Source of the DNA: Bacteroidota bacterium
GTDB taxonomy: Bacteria > Bacteroidota > Bacteroidia > Bacteroidales > GCA-2748055
DNA: 12,728 bases
Assembly: GCA_030642565.1 (NCBI GenBank)
Contig: DAOWNM010000037.1
Span: 1-12,728 of the forward strand
Reading direction: 5' to 3'
Made by a program: the position numbers and the translations under genes. Positions 1-7,771 of the stretch are shown one piece after another (within the stretch, counting starts at the first letter, position 1; each line of letters opens with the position of its first letter). Under the pieces are notes generated by a model that had not been told where the DNA came from, made no database searches, and saw only the letters and a list, made by a program, of their open reading frames with translations.

Positions 1-477
1 CCTCCCCTCCCCAAAATTATTTTGCGGATAAAAGCCAAGGTGCCGCGACAACTGAAACATAAAGACAATATGAAAATCGGGCGATGCCTCTTCCATGGTA
101 TCCAGGTACTGAATGGTATTGATCAGGAAGTTGGCCAGCATAGGATTGGGCTCCTCCTCCCTGACCACCCTGTAGAGCACCTCCGCCATAAAGATGGCCT
201 GCGTACTTTTGGTAATATCGAAAGGGAGTGAATTGAGCGGAACGGCCCTGGTGACCTCCTTCACCCACTGGATTTCCCTGCTATCTTTATGGTAGACTTC
301 AAAATCGAGAATAAACAGGGGTTGAAAAAGATTGGAACGGTTCTGTTTCTTCGATTTCCGGACCCCCTTCACCATAAGAGTCTGCCTGCCGGACTGTTCG
401 GTATAGCAGTGCACCACCAGGCTCGATTCGCCATACCTTGTGGTGTGCAAAACGATACCCCTGGTCTTCCGGATCAT
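1..477 (-). CDS. recO: DNA repair protein RecO, N-terminal 159 residues (partial, runs off left edge)
   Basis: RecO is a cytoplasmic recombination mediator that works with RecR to load RecA on single-stranded DNA in the RecF pathway. Reading the minus strand from the ATG at 477-475 gives an uninterrupted frame to base 1. The protein begins MIRKTRGIVLHTTRYGESS, the characteristic opening of the RecO OB-fold, followed by a GRQTLMVKGVRKSK segment and a basic KKQNRSNLFQPL stretch typical of Bacteroidota RecO (residues 1-80 approximately). The helical C-terminal part starts near residue 80, with FMAEVLYRVVREEEPNPMLANF visible in parts near residues 97-118. The C-terminus and any zinc-binding cysteines lie outside the window. 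The start lies 18 bases after the porZ stop codon, so the two genes are probably one transcript. The family call rests on remembered sequence patterns, but the N-terminal match is strong. Confidence 0.9.
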   Translation of the reverse strand, partial: MIRKTRGIVLHTTRYGESSLVVHCYTEQSGRQTLMVKGVRKSKKQNRSNLFQPLFILDFEVYHKDSREIQWVKEVTRAVPLNSLPFDITKSTQAIFMAEVLYRVVREEEPNPMLANFLINTIQYLDTMEEASPDFHIVFMFQLSRHLGFYPQNNFGEGR

Positions 478-495
478 ATCACTGTAAATATTATA

Positions 496-2787
496 CTAAT
501 GGATAAAGAGAACCTTGGTAACATGCGAAAAGTCTCCGTTTGCACTGGAAAGGTAGATCATATAGACCCCGGTGGCCACCCTTTCGCCATTGAAATTTTT
601 TCCATCCCATATGGCCTGTCCGCCCAGTGATTCGGTCTCAAACACCAGGTTGCCCCCCATATCGGTGATCTTCACGGTGCTGTTTTCCATCAACCCCTTG
701 ATGGCAACCGGTCCGTCGTAAGTCTCCCTGACCGGGTTGGGATAGACCACCACATTGTTGAATTGTATGCTTCCCTGGAGTGCCTCCCCTTTATAGGAGA
801 TGATCCCCTTGTCTGTACCAAAAAAGACCTCTCCTGTTATCCCGTCCACGCAAATATCGGTGATCGCGTCAGACAACAACGGGCTGTTGGTTTCATTGAA
901 TTGTTTAATCTCCTCTCGTCCGTCTTCAGAAACCAGATAGACCCCTCCGCCCGCTGTTCCAAGCCATTTCCGGTTGGCTCCATCCACTTCAATATCTGTC
1001 ACCAACTGTGTCCCCAGCAGGGGATCGGCATAGCCGCTTCCATCATCTCTGGGGATAAGGATCTCCTGTGCATAAATAGAACCATCTACAAACAGCTTGT
1101 AGGGGCTGTACATGACCAGGACACCCTGGTTGGTACCCAGCCAGAGGTTTCCGTTATGATCCTCGGCAAAAGAGTAAACATCATTGGTGATCACTTTTCC
1201 ATACTCATCAACCACACTTACCTTTTTGTAGATATCATCGGAGGTGTCATCAATGGTCATGTTATCGTCCATGGCAAACAACCCATTTCCCCGGGGAACG
1301 ATCACCCATTTATGTCCCGAACTGCTCACCAGGATATCTCCCAGAGCATTAAAGCCGGTAATAAGATTATTGGCCCGAAAACTCTTCCAGGTTCCATCCG
1401 TCTTCAGGACAGAGATGGGTTCAGAAACAGTGGAATTGGTCATCCACAGGTTTCCCTGTGGATCCAGTGCCACACCCCCTATCCTTACGTAAGGCCCGGG
1501 TATAATGGTTTGAAGGGTACTGTTTGTTTCATTATACCGGGTAATTTCCCTGCCTTTGTACTCCAACAACCCGAATCCCCATGAACCTGCATATACATGG
1601 AAAGGATCGTCTGCGTCAATGGCCAGGGTAATCAGGTCTCTGTCATCCCAGCTATGTATCGAATTCCACTCCTCATCTTTAAAGGTCTCCAGGGTAGCAA
1701 ACTTCCACACATTTTGCCAGGATCTGGAAATGCCTCCAACTACAGCCTGTAATACACCTCCCGAAGATTCCATATCAAAGACCGAAGTTGAATAGGGCCC
1801 GTTTGGAATTATAGACCAGCTGCCACCTCCCTGGTTGGTAATCATTCCCCGGCCATGATCGGCCAGCCAGAGATCACCATTGTGATCAAGAGAGGCAGAA
1901 CGTGGTTTTGCACTGAACATCTGTTGAACAACCAACAGATCATCATTAATCAGATGAACTGCAGTATCATCTACCAGTGTCAAAAATTCACCCTGGTTTA
2001 ATATTTCATGGCACAGATTCCCTGTGAAATAGGGATATGTGTTCCATCCTGTCCCACTGCTGTAAAATACTTGGTCCTGCTCCCCGGAAGGATCATCTGA
2101 TGAGGTGAAGATATGATCTTCAAAAAAAGCAATGGAGCTGAACGCTCCGGCTGATCCTGGAATATCAGTTATGATCTCCCATGCATTGAAATCGACCAGG
2201 AAAGGATCGGAAAGCAAACCCTTTCTGATTCCCTGATCGGTGGCAGCATACAGATGGGTGCCATCGGAGGTGACCTGGTTCACTTTTAAGGCCTGACCAT
2301 TATCCCCTATTAAGTAGGTTTCACTGATCTCATCTTTCTCCAGGTTCACCACCACAATTCCAAATCCAGTGGAGAGGTAGGCTTTCTGGTCAATATAGTA
2401 GATATCATAAATAGACTTATCGCCTATAATCTGCTTTTTCATAATATCGGGCAGATTCATCACAGAACCATCCCTGATAATATCCAGGTTTGAGTTCTTA
2501 TAGGCAAGAATCAATATTTCCAGCTCTCCGTTCCAACGCATGGCAGAAACTCCGTTGTCGGACAGTCCATCGATCTTTGAAATCTTCTCCACCAGATGAT
2601 CCTCCAGGTTGTAATAGAAGAGTCCGCCCGTTGTGGAACAATAGACCCTGTCGCTGGTTGTCTCCACCAGTAAACAGTACTGATAAGGAAGGTGTGTTCT
2701 CCACTGTCCCATACCGATCTGACCCCATAGCGGAAAAGAGGTCCAGGTCAACAAACCTAGAAGTAAAAAAAGAAGCCTGTGCTGCAT
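496..2787 (-). CDS. porZ: PorZ-like type IX secretion system beta-propeller protein with C-terminal sorting domain
   Basis: In Porphyromonas gingivalis, PorZ is a cell-surface T9SS component made of two beta-propellers and a C-terminal sorting-type domain. It helps deliver anionic LPS to the attachment complex that anchors secreted cargo. Here the 763-residue product has a signal peptide (hydrophobic residues 4-20, likely cleavage near WGQ at 21-23). The mature N-terminus has the PorZ-like pattern GQWRTHLPYQ, then STTGGLFYY and SKIDGLSDNG. Repeated propeller blades follow, with motifs such as GNLWLGTNQGV and KWLGTAGGGVYLV. A T9SS type A sorting domain spans about residues 679-763 (VVVYPNPV ... 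GVYMIYLSS). I chose the ATG at 2787 because it puts the signal peptide at the terminus; an in-frame ATG at 2838 would add 17 non-signal residues overlapping the end of rdgB. A generic propeller protein carrying a sorting domain is the alternative, but length, N-terminus and domain order favour PorZ. Confidence 0.82.
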   Translation of the reverse strand: MQHRLLFLLLGLLTWTSFPLWGQIGMGQWRTHLPYQYCLLVETTSDRVYCSTTGGLFYYNLEDHLVEKISKIDGLSDNGVSAMRWNGELEILILAYKNSNLDIIRDGSVMNLPDIMKKQIIGDKSIYDIYYIDQKAYLSTGFGIVVVNLEKDEISETYLIGDNGQALKVNQVTSDGTHLYAATDQGIRKGLLSDPFLVDFNAWEIITDIPGSAGAFSSIAFFEDHIFTSSDDPSGEQDQVFYSSGTGWNTYPYFTGNLCHEILNQGEFLTLVDDTAVHLINDDLLVVQQMFSAKPRSASLDHNGDLWLADHGRGMITNQGGGSWSIIPNGPYSTSVFDMESSGGVLQAVVGGISRSWQNVWKFATLETFKDEEWNSIHSWDDRDLITLAIDADDPFHVYAGSWGFGLLEYKGREITRYNETNSTLQTIIPGPYVRIGGVALDPQGNLWMTNSTVSEPISVLKTDGTWKSFRANNLITGFNALGDILVSSSGHKWVIVPRGNGLFAMDDNMTIDDTSDDIYKKVSVVDEYGKVITNDVYSFAEDHNGNLWLGTNQGVLVMYSPYKLFVDGSIYAQEILIPRDDGSGYADPLLGTQLVTDIEVDGANRKWLGTAGGGVYLVSEDGREEIKQFNETNSPLLSDAITDICVDGITGEVFFGTDKGIISYKGEALQGSIQFNNVVVYPNPVRETYDGPVAIKGLMENSTVKITDMGGNLVFETESLGGQAIWDGKNFNGERVATGVYMIYLSSANGDFSHVTKVLFIH

Positions 2788-2827
2788 ATGGATTGGTTTC
2801 TTTATATACGCAAATACCGGAAACATA

Positions 2828-3424
2828 TTACATCCCATTCAGAAAATCTACAAGCAATTTAACAGCCCTGGCCCGGTGACTGATCTGGTTTTTCAAAGAA
2901 AGATCCATCTCGGCAAATGTGATTTTATAACCGGCCGGAGTAAAAATGGGATCGTAACCAAAACCTTTAGCTCCGGAAGGTCTTTGTGTGATCACTCCCT
3001 CTATCACTCCTTCGAATTGATACTCCATTCCACTCAATACCAATGAAATAACTGTTCTGAAACGAGCTGAACGCTCCCTTGCATCTTCCATCTCCAGCAG
3101 CAGCTTTCTGATATTTCCTTCGGCCGGCTCCATTTCGGGAAAAGTCGGGTAACCAATCCTTGAATACCTGGCAGAATAGACCCCCGGAGCCCCTTTCAGG
3201 GTGTCTACTTCCAACCCGGTATCGTCTGCAAAACAGTTCCGTCCGGTCAAATTAAAAATATACCAGGCTTTCTGAGAGGCATTCTCTTCCAGGGTATTAT
3301 GATCTTCAGGAATCTCCTCTTCAATATGGAGGTCTTTCAATCCCAGAAGTTGATACTTCTTCCCTAGCAGGGCACTGATCTCCTCAAGCTTATGAAGGTT
3401 ATTGGTTGCAAATACAATTTCCAT
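2828..3424 (-). CDS. rdgB: XTP/dITP pyrophosphatase (HAM1/RdgB family)
   Basis: This cytoplasmic house-cleaning enzyme hydrolyses XTP, dITP and ITP to the monophosphate plus pyrophosphate, keeping deaminated purines out of DNA and RNA. The 198-residue product has all family landmarks: FATNNLHK near the N-terminus (T7, N8, N9, K12), FADDTGLEVD with the paired aspartates D67 and D68, GAPGVYSARYS (78-88), KGFGYDPIF (153-161) and the C-terminal SHRARA (182-187). Length is normal for the family. The start at 3424 is chosen because MEIVFATNN is the conserved N-terminus; the frame stays open upstream to 3544, but that part overlaps the usp 3' end and has no family similarity. The gene follows usp after 59 bases that contain an intrinsic terminator, and precedes porZ by 40 bases. 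It probably leads the rdgB-porZ-recO transcript. Confidence 0.95.
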   Translation of the reverse strand: MEIVFATNNLHKLEEISALLGKKYQLLGLKDLHIEEEIPEDHNTLEENASQKAWYIFNLTGRNCFADDTGLEVDTLKGAPGVYSARYSRIGYPTFPEMEPAEGNIRKLLLEMEDARERSARFRTVISLVLSGMEYQFEGVIEGVITQRPSGAKGFGYDPIFTPAGYKITFAEMDLSLKNQISHRARAVKLLVDFLNGM

Positions 3425-3431
3425 GCTACAT

Positions 3432-3461
3432 AAAAAAAAGGCCGCGAACAGATGCGGCCTT
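3432..3461 (-). terminator. Rho-independent terminator after usp, inside the rdgB leader
   Basis: On the minus strand the sequence reads AAGGCCGC, an 8-base loop, then GCGGCCTT running into an uninterrupted T tract. The stem arms are 3454-3461 and 3438-3445 in plus-strand coordinates, perfectly paired over 8 bp with a GC-rich core, and the A tract on the plus strand is 3432-3439. This is a textbook intrinsic terminator for transcription leaving usp. It ends only 7 bases before the rdgB start codon (3424), so it also occupies the rdgB 5' leader. The plus strand lacks a T tract after the hairpin, so it should act in the minus direction only. Confidence 0.88.
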
Positions 3462-3483
3462 GAATTTATACATTTTGAAGTTG

Positions 3484-4323
3484 TTATGCGCCACCAGATG
3501 CCCGGAATCCCCCAGCTATTTTTGCGGGTCTGGGATTCATACACATTACCGGCAGATTTTCAGGGTTGGCCAGAATATACTGTTCAGGCGCTCCAAGCAT
3601 ATAGTCGACCCACTTGATATCGCGCGTGGCCATGATCAGAACCAGATCGGCACTGTGCTCTATGGCAAAAGAGACAATCTCTTTTTTGAAACTTTGCTTA
3701 CCCGACGTGGTAACAATTTCATATTCAATATCGTGCCCTTTCAGGAACGATTCGACATATTTGATGTTGGAGAGAATTTTCCGTCTGAATCCTTTATCCT
3801 TGGCATTGGACTTCAGGATAATAAACTTTGCCCCAAAGTTCCGGGCCAGATAGTAGATCCAGTTTGCTTTCTCCTTGTTTTCACGTTTGAAGTCAATGGG
3901 AAGCAGAATGGTATCAATTGTCTCCTTAGCAGGCTTATCCTGAACCACAAGAAACGGAATACGGGAGGAGACTACCACCTTTAGTGCCTTGCTGCCAAAC
4001 AGTTTCTGAGCACCCTTCAATCCGTGGGTTCCCATAATAATCATCTCCGCCTTTAGCTCTTTAGCCGACTCTCCAATGGCATGGAAAATGGATCCGCTCA
4101 CCACCTCAAAATGAGGCTTTTTGCCATACTCGTTTCCAAGTTTTTCAATGGAAGCTTCCAGCTCGCCTCTTCTTGAATCCTTATCTCTCTCTTCATGTAC
4201 AACATGTAAAAGAAGAATCTCTCTATTCAACGCCTTGGAGATATTTACAGCATGCTGAAAAGCGTTCTCAGCCACCTGTGAAAAATCCCACGGTACGATA
4301 ATAGGCCTTTCTAACTTTTCCAT
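3484..4323 (-). CDS. Universal stress protein, tandem UspA domains
   Basis: UspA-fold proteins are cytoplasmic nucleotide-binding proteins linked to stress and energy state; the exact role of this one is unknown. The 279-residue product holds two Usp domains. Domain 1 (about 5-128) opens with IIVPWDFS (D13) and carries a near-canonical ATP-binding loop, GTHG (98-101) followed eight residues later by GS (110-111). Domain 2 (about 135-263) opens with ILLPIDF (D144) but has ATRD at 232-235 where the glycine loop should be, so it probably does not bind ATP in the usual way. The gene is divergent from the adenylate cyclase across a 96-base gap and is closed by a strong terminator, so it is likely its own transcript. 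The start is supported by the family N-terminus and an AGGA-like sequence about 7 bases upstream of the ATG on the minus strand. Confidence 0.93.
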   Translation of the reverse strand: MEKLERPIIVPWDFSQVAENAFQHAVNISKALNREILLLHVVHEERDKDSRRGELEASIEKLGNEYGKKPHFEVVSGSIFHAIGESAKELKAEMIIMGTHGLKGAQKLFGSKALKVVVSSRIPFLVVQDKPAKETIDTILLPIDFKRENKEKANWIYYLARNFGAKFIILKSNAKDKGFRRKILSNIKYVESFLKGHDIEYEIVTTSGKQSFKKEIVSFAIEHSADLVLIMATRDIKWVDYMLGAPEQYILANPENLPVMCMNPRPAKIAGGFRASGGA

Positions 4324-4369
4324 AAATATCCTATTGTTTGGTTATCAATTAAGGGTAAATATATTTTTT

Positions 4370-4377
4370 TACTTTTG
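4370..4377 (+). promoter_or_regulatory. Candidate Bacteroidota -7 promoter element for the adenylate cyclase gene
   Basis: TACTTTTG matches the Bacteroidota -7 consensus TAnnTTTG exactly and lies about 42 bases upstream of the cyclase ATG in the 96-base divergent intergenic region. No TTTG-like -33 element sits at the usual 19-20 base spacing; the nearest TTTG (4337-4340) is 29 bases away. For usp on the opposite strand, TATATTTA (plus-strand 4356-4363) is a one-mismatch -7 candidate, also without a clear -33 box. If both are real, the divergent promoters nearly abut and could compete. Confidence 0.4.
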
Positions 4378-4419
4378 ATAATATCTTACGAAGGAAGCAC
4401 TACCTGAGTTTCACAAGTT

Positions 4420-7400
4420 ATGAATTTATTCTTCAAGTCATATAGGAATTACTTGATTTTTTTTCTGCTCATCACTTGTGTATCCTGCATCAATTGTGGA
4501 TTCGCGCAACAGAATGACCTCCAGATGACCCCCTGGATACAGGAGATAAATATCCCCTCTCAATACAGCGAGATTCCTAATGAAACTTTCTTTCGTAACC
4601 AACAGGGAACCCTGTTTATTGGTAAAAATAGCGGGCTCAGCATTATAAATGGAAGAGAGATCAGCCATTTTCATATGGATGGACCGGTTTATGTAACCGG
4701 GGATGATTCCGACACTTTGTACTACGTTTCCGAGAACGACCTTGGATTCCTGGTCAGGGAAGAGGGTCGTTCCTTTCGTACCATTTCGCGCAAACACCTC
4801 CTGCCCGCTTCACGACGAACATTTACTCCTTCAGGTATTCAAAACAGATCTGGGACTATTTTCATTTACACTGATATAGGTCGCTTTCGTTTTTCCAGAT
4901 CGGAAATAAAATTTCTTGATAACCAGAGTGAACATATAGAGCAATATCCTGTCGATACACTCCATAACCTGGAATTCATTGAGATGATCGGGGACAAAAT
5001 CGGTATTCCTGTTGACGGAATCAAGCAGATTTTTGTCTGGAACAAATCCGAGATCTGGATATTGGGGGCTTATACACTTCACCAGATTTATGACCCCTCA
5101 CCCCTTAACCTCCTTGAAACCGGGTCTGTCAATACCGGACGAATATTGAAATCAATGGTTTCAAAGGGCCGTATTTTATTGGGTACTTCCCGTGGGATTT
5201 TTTCTATCTCAGAGGATCAGGCGAAAAGAGGTCAGTGGTCCATTACCAATCTGCTCCCCGAATCCAGCCCTTCAATACACATGTTTTCTGCCATCAATGA
5301 CCAGGTGTTTGCTGCAGGTTCCAATGGCCTTTATCTGATCTCCGATAAGCATGCGGAAATGATCGACAAAGGAGCCTTTACGGGGATCCAGGCCCTCAGA
5401 AAAGGGTGTCTTGTAGCATCGGGCGAAGAGGGAACCGTCAGGTACAACCTGACCAAATCTATCTGGCAATCCACTTCCATCGATCCATCTCTTCAAAACT
5501 CCTACTCCTTTATAGAGTACCAGAACAATACTTTCTTTCTTTGTAATAACAGTGTGTTCAGGATCAACAGCAGGGCAGATAGGATCAATCCTGTTCCATT
5601 TCATTCAGATGAAATGCTTTATAAACTTCTGCAGGTGGAAGATGACCTTCTCCTTGTGAGCAATCAACAGGTATATCGTTATGACAGAAATGAAGAGGCC
5701 TTTCAACCTTTGCCGGTAAATCACAGATCAAAGCTTCTCTCCAAATCCGATATGATCCTTCCGGCTGCAAGTGGTAATTTTTGGATTCTTCAAAACGGCG
5801 GCGATTATTTTTCCCGTGTATTGTACACAAGTAATCTGGATAAGCCATCAGCCACCTTTGCTGAATTTCCTGTTTTGCAAAGCCTTGGAGAGGTCATTGA
5901 TATGGCTTTCGTCGATAGCGTTCTGTTTCTGACCGGAAAGGATAAAATATCACTGTTTGATCTGCGCAGCCTGAAGAGTGAGTCTGACGAAGTATCTATA
6001 AGCCTTCTGGAATCTGAACCTGTTGATGACAAGCAACGGTTTCACTTCTCCGGACTTGAATTGCAACGCCTGCCTGAGCCTCTTTTCAGGTACAGGCTTT
6101 TGCCCGGGAATACATCCTGGTCCAGGTGGAGCTCCAGCAGGGACTATACTGTGTCGGGATTAAGGCATGGCAAGTATTCCATTGAAATGCAGGCGATGGA
6201 TCTCTATGGCATAATAACCGAGGCAACACCACTGTCATTTAACATTCCCGCTCCATTCTACGCAACCTGGTATGCTTATTCTGTTTATGGAATTCTAATC
6301 CTGATAGGATTGTTTCTTTTTCAAAAATGGCGGTTACTGAGTTACCGGAGGGCTGAATCAAGGATCTCGGAACGGATGGAGCTCAAGATTCAAAGCCTGG
6401 CTGCCGAAAAGGAGAGATCGGACAGACTATTGGCAGATATTCTTCCGGAAAAGACTGCCAATCAGATTAAAAGCAAAGGAAAGGCCAAATGGGATAAATA
6501 TGAAAGGGCCACCGTACTGTTTTCTGATATACAGGGTTTTACAAAAATCGCGGAAGAGATGAATCCGGAGAGGTTGATCGATGAGCTGGATACATTTTTC
6601 TTTCATTTCGACTCGGTGGTTGAAAAATACAATATTGAGAAGATTAAGACCATTGGTGATGCATATATGGCTGCAGGAGGTATTCCCCTTAAAAACAGTA
6701 CAAATCCGGTAGAGGTAGTGCTGGCAGCCCTGGAGATGCAATCCTATATGCAACAACTGAAATCGTCCAGGGCTGAAATCTGGGACCTGAGAATCGGGAT
6801 TCATACCGGACCGGTTATTGCAGGAGTGGTGGGTCATAAAAAGATCTCCTACGACATCTGGGGCGATACTGTAAATACCGCCTCCCGGATGGAATCTTCA
6901 GGCACCCCTGGAAAAATAAATATCTCCGGTATCACATATGGCATGGTTAAAGAGTATTTCCTTTGTGAATACAGGGGTAAACTTCCTGTTAAGTACAAAG
7001 GGAACATCGATATGTATTATGTGAACGGACTGCGTCCTGAATTATCGGTCGACCTGAAGGGAATCCCCAACAGACGATTCTTTTTTAAACTACAGCTTCT
7101 CAGACTGGGCGACCTTGAAGAGAAAGTATTCGAAAACATTTTGAATGCATTGCCTGAATCACTTCTCTTTCACAGGCTGGAGTACGCCAGGAAGGTGTAT
7201 AACCAATCGTTCCTGCTATGCCGTTCAGAGGAGATTGAACAGGAGGACCGGCTTCTGGTGAGGACCGCCGCCCTGATGCTCTTTACCGGACTCACCCAGC
7301 ATTATCATAACTTCGAGAACCGTTCCTCAGTCATCAGCAGGGAGATCCTTCCCGATTTCAGCTATTCGGAAAGCCAGATTGACCAGATCTGCAACCTGAT

Positions 7401-7680
7401 ACTGGCTACCAAGATGCCTTTTAACCCCAATAACCGCCTGGAAAAGATCCTGATCGATGCCCGAATGGAGTATATCGGCCGGCCCGATTACACCGATCAG
7501 ATTAAACTGTTGTTCCAGGAGTTAAAAGAGATCGGCTCAAAAATCAATGGACAGCAGTTTAAGAAACGGCAATTAGAACTGTTGTTTGAATTTCAATTCT
7601 ATACAGTAGCAGCCAAACGACTTAGAGAGGTATCAGGAAGTGATCAAATGTCCACCCTGGAACAGGAGAGATGGATATAA
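4420..7680 (+). CDS. Membrane sensor adenylate cyclase: exported propeller, Y_Y_Y domain, TM helix, class III cyclase, degenerate HD domain
   Basis: Predicted to make cAMP from ATP in the cytosol in response to an extracytoplasmic signal. The 1086-residue product has a signal peptide (1-30, hydrophobic 10-22), a beta-propeller-like exported region (about 40-520), a Y_Y_Y-type Ig-like domain (about 535-608), one TM helix (about 616-634), a short coiled coil (about 643-675) and a class III cyclase domain (about 690-870). Metal-binding aspartates D703 (FSDIQGF) and D747 (KTIGDAYM) are present. The adenine-specifying pair K743 and D812 (YDIWG) indicates adenylate rather than guanylate cyclase, and transition-state residues N819 and R823 are intact. 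Residues about 885-1075 resemble an HD phosphohydrolase domain (REILPDFSYSESQI, ATKMPF, IDARMEYIG, AAKRLRE), but the HD pair is replaced by L954-F955 in AALMLFTGL, so hydrolase activity is unlikely. It is monocistronic by layout. The propeller plus Y_Y_Y arrangement is usually seen in Bacteroidota hybrid two-component sensors; here the output is a cyclase. The ligand is unknown. Confidence 0.9.
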   Translation: MNLFFKSYRNYLIFFLLITCVSCINCGFAQQNDLQMTPWIQEINIPSQYSEIPNETFFRNQQGTLFIGKNSGLSIINGREISHFHMDGPVYVTGDDSDTLYYVSENDLGFLVREEGRSFRTISRKHLLPASRRTFTPSGIQNRSGTIFIYTDIGRFRFSRSEIKFLDNQSEHIEQYPVDTLHNLEFIEMIGDKIGIPVDGIKQIFVWNKSEIWILGAYTLHQIYDPSPLNLLETGSVNTGRILKSMVSKGRILLGTSRGIFSISEDQAKRGQWSITNLLPESSPSIHMFSAINDQVFAAGSNGLYLISDKHAEMIDKGAFTGIQALRKGCLVASGEEGTVRYNLTKSIWQSTSIDPSLQNSYSFIEYQNNTFFLCNNSVFRINSRADRINPVPFHSDEMLYKLLQVEDDLLLVSNQQVYRYDRNEEAFQPLPVNHRSKLLSKSDMILPAASGNFWILQNGGDYFSRVLYTSNLDKPSATFAEFPVLQSLGEVIDMAFVDSVLFLTGKDKISLFDLRSLKSESDEVSISLLESEPVDDKQRFHFSGLELQRLPEPLFRYRLLPGNTSWSRWSSSRDYTVSGLRHGKYSIEMQAMDLYGIITEATPLSFNIPAPFYATWYAYSVYGILILIGLFLFQKWRLLSYRRAESRISERMELKIQSLAAEKERSDRLLADILPEKTANQIKSKGKAKWDKYERATVLFSDIQGFTKIAEEMNPERLIDELDTFFFHFDSVVEKYNIEKIKTIGDAYMAAGGIPLKNSTNPVEVVLAALEMQSYMQQLKSSRAEIWDLRIGIHTGPVIAGVVGHKKISYDIWGDTVNTASRMESSGTPGKINISGITYGMVKEYFLCEYRGKLPVKYKGNIDMYYVNGLRPELSVDLKGIPNRRFFFKLQLLRLGDLEEKVFENILNALPESLLFHRLEYARKVYNQSFLLCRSEEIEQEDRLLVRTAALMLFTGLTQHYHNFENRSSVISREILPDFSYSESQIDQICNLILATKMPFNPNNRLEKILIDARMEYIGRPDYTDQIKLLFQELKEIGSKINGQQFKKRQLELLFEFQFYTVAAKRLREVSGSDQMSTLEQERWI

Positions 7681-7707
7681 AACATCCTTTTAAAACATCA
7701 TTTCTTT

Positions 7708-7739
7708 ATTGTTGCTGCGGGTTAGTTTGATTACTTTTG
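7708..7739 (+). promoter_or_regulatory. Candidate Bacteroidota promoter for ilvE
   Basis: TACTTTTG at 7732-7739 matches the -7 consensus TAnnTTTG exactly and is the same octamer found ahead of the cyclase gene. An ATTG (7708-7711), three of four bases of the TTTG -33 element, lies 20 bases upstream, close to the normal spacing. The implied leader to the ATG at 7772 is about 25 bases. The rest of the 91-base gap shows no hairpin terminator for the upstream cyclase gene; it holds a 9-base direct repeat, TAAAACATC, at 7678-7686 and 7691-7699. Confidence 0.5.
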
Positions 7740-7771
7740 AACTCTTACAATAACCTCTAACTGTTATCATC

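Noticed and set aside
763..1584. A 273-codon open frame on the plus strand opposite porZ
   Set aside because: Its translation has no recognisable family or domain pattern, it lies wholly antisense to a strongly supported gene, and long antisense frames arise easily opposite such coding sequence.
2788..2838. Upstream extension of porZ to the in-frame ATG at 2838
   Set aside because: It would place 17 unrelated residues before an otherwise terminal signal peptide and overlap the rdgB stop, so the ATG at 2787 is the better start.
4496..4512. Cysteines at residues 20, 23 and 26 of the cyclase N-terminus as a possible lipoprotein signal
   Set aside because: None is preceded by a proper lipobox, and the sequence fits a normal signal peptide cleaved near FAQ; the downstream TM helix already anchors the protein.
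6427..6837. A 136-codon minus-strand open frame opposite the cyclase catalytic domain
   Set aside because: The plus-strand frame encodes conserved catalytic motifs through this whole stretch; the antisense translation shows no signal peptide, membrane segment or family motif.
7678..7699. Nine-base direct repeat TAAAACATC with a 13-base period just after the cyclase stop codon
   Set aside because: Only two short AT-rich copies, one overlapping the stop codon; no flanking structure suggests an attachment site, iteron or terminator, so chance is the simplest explanation.
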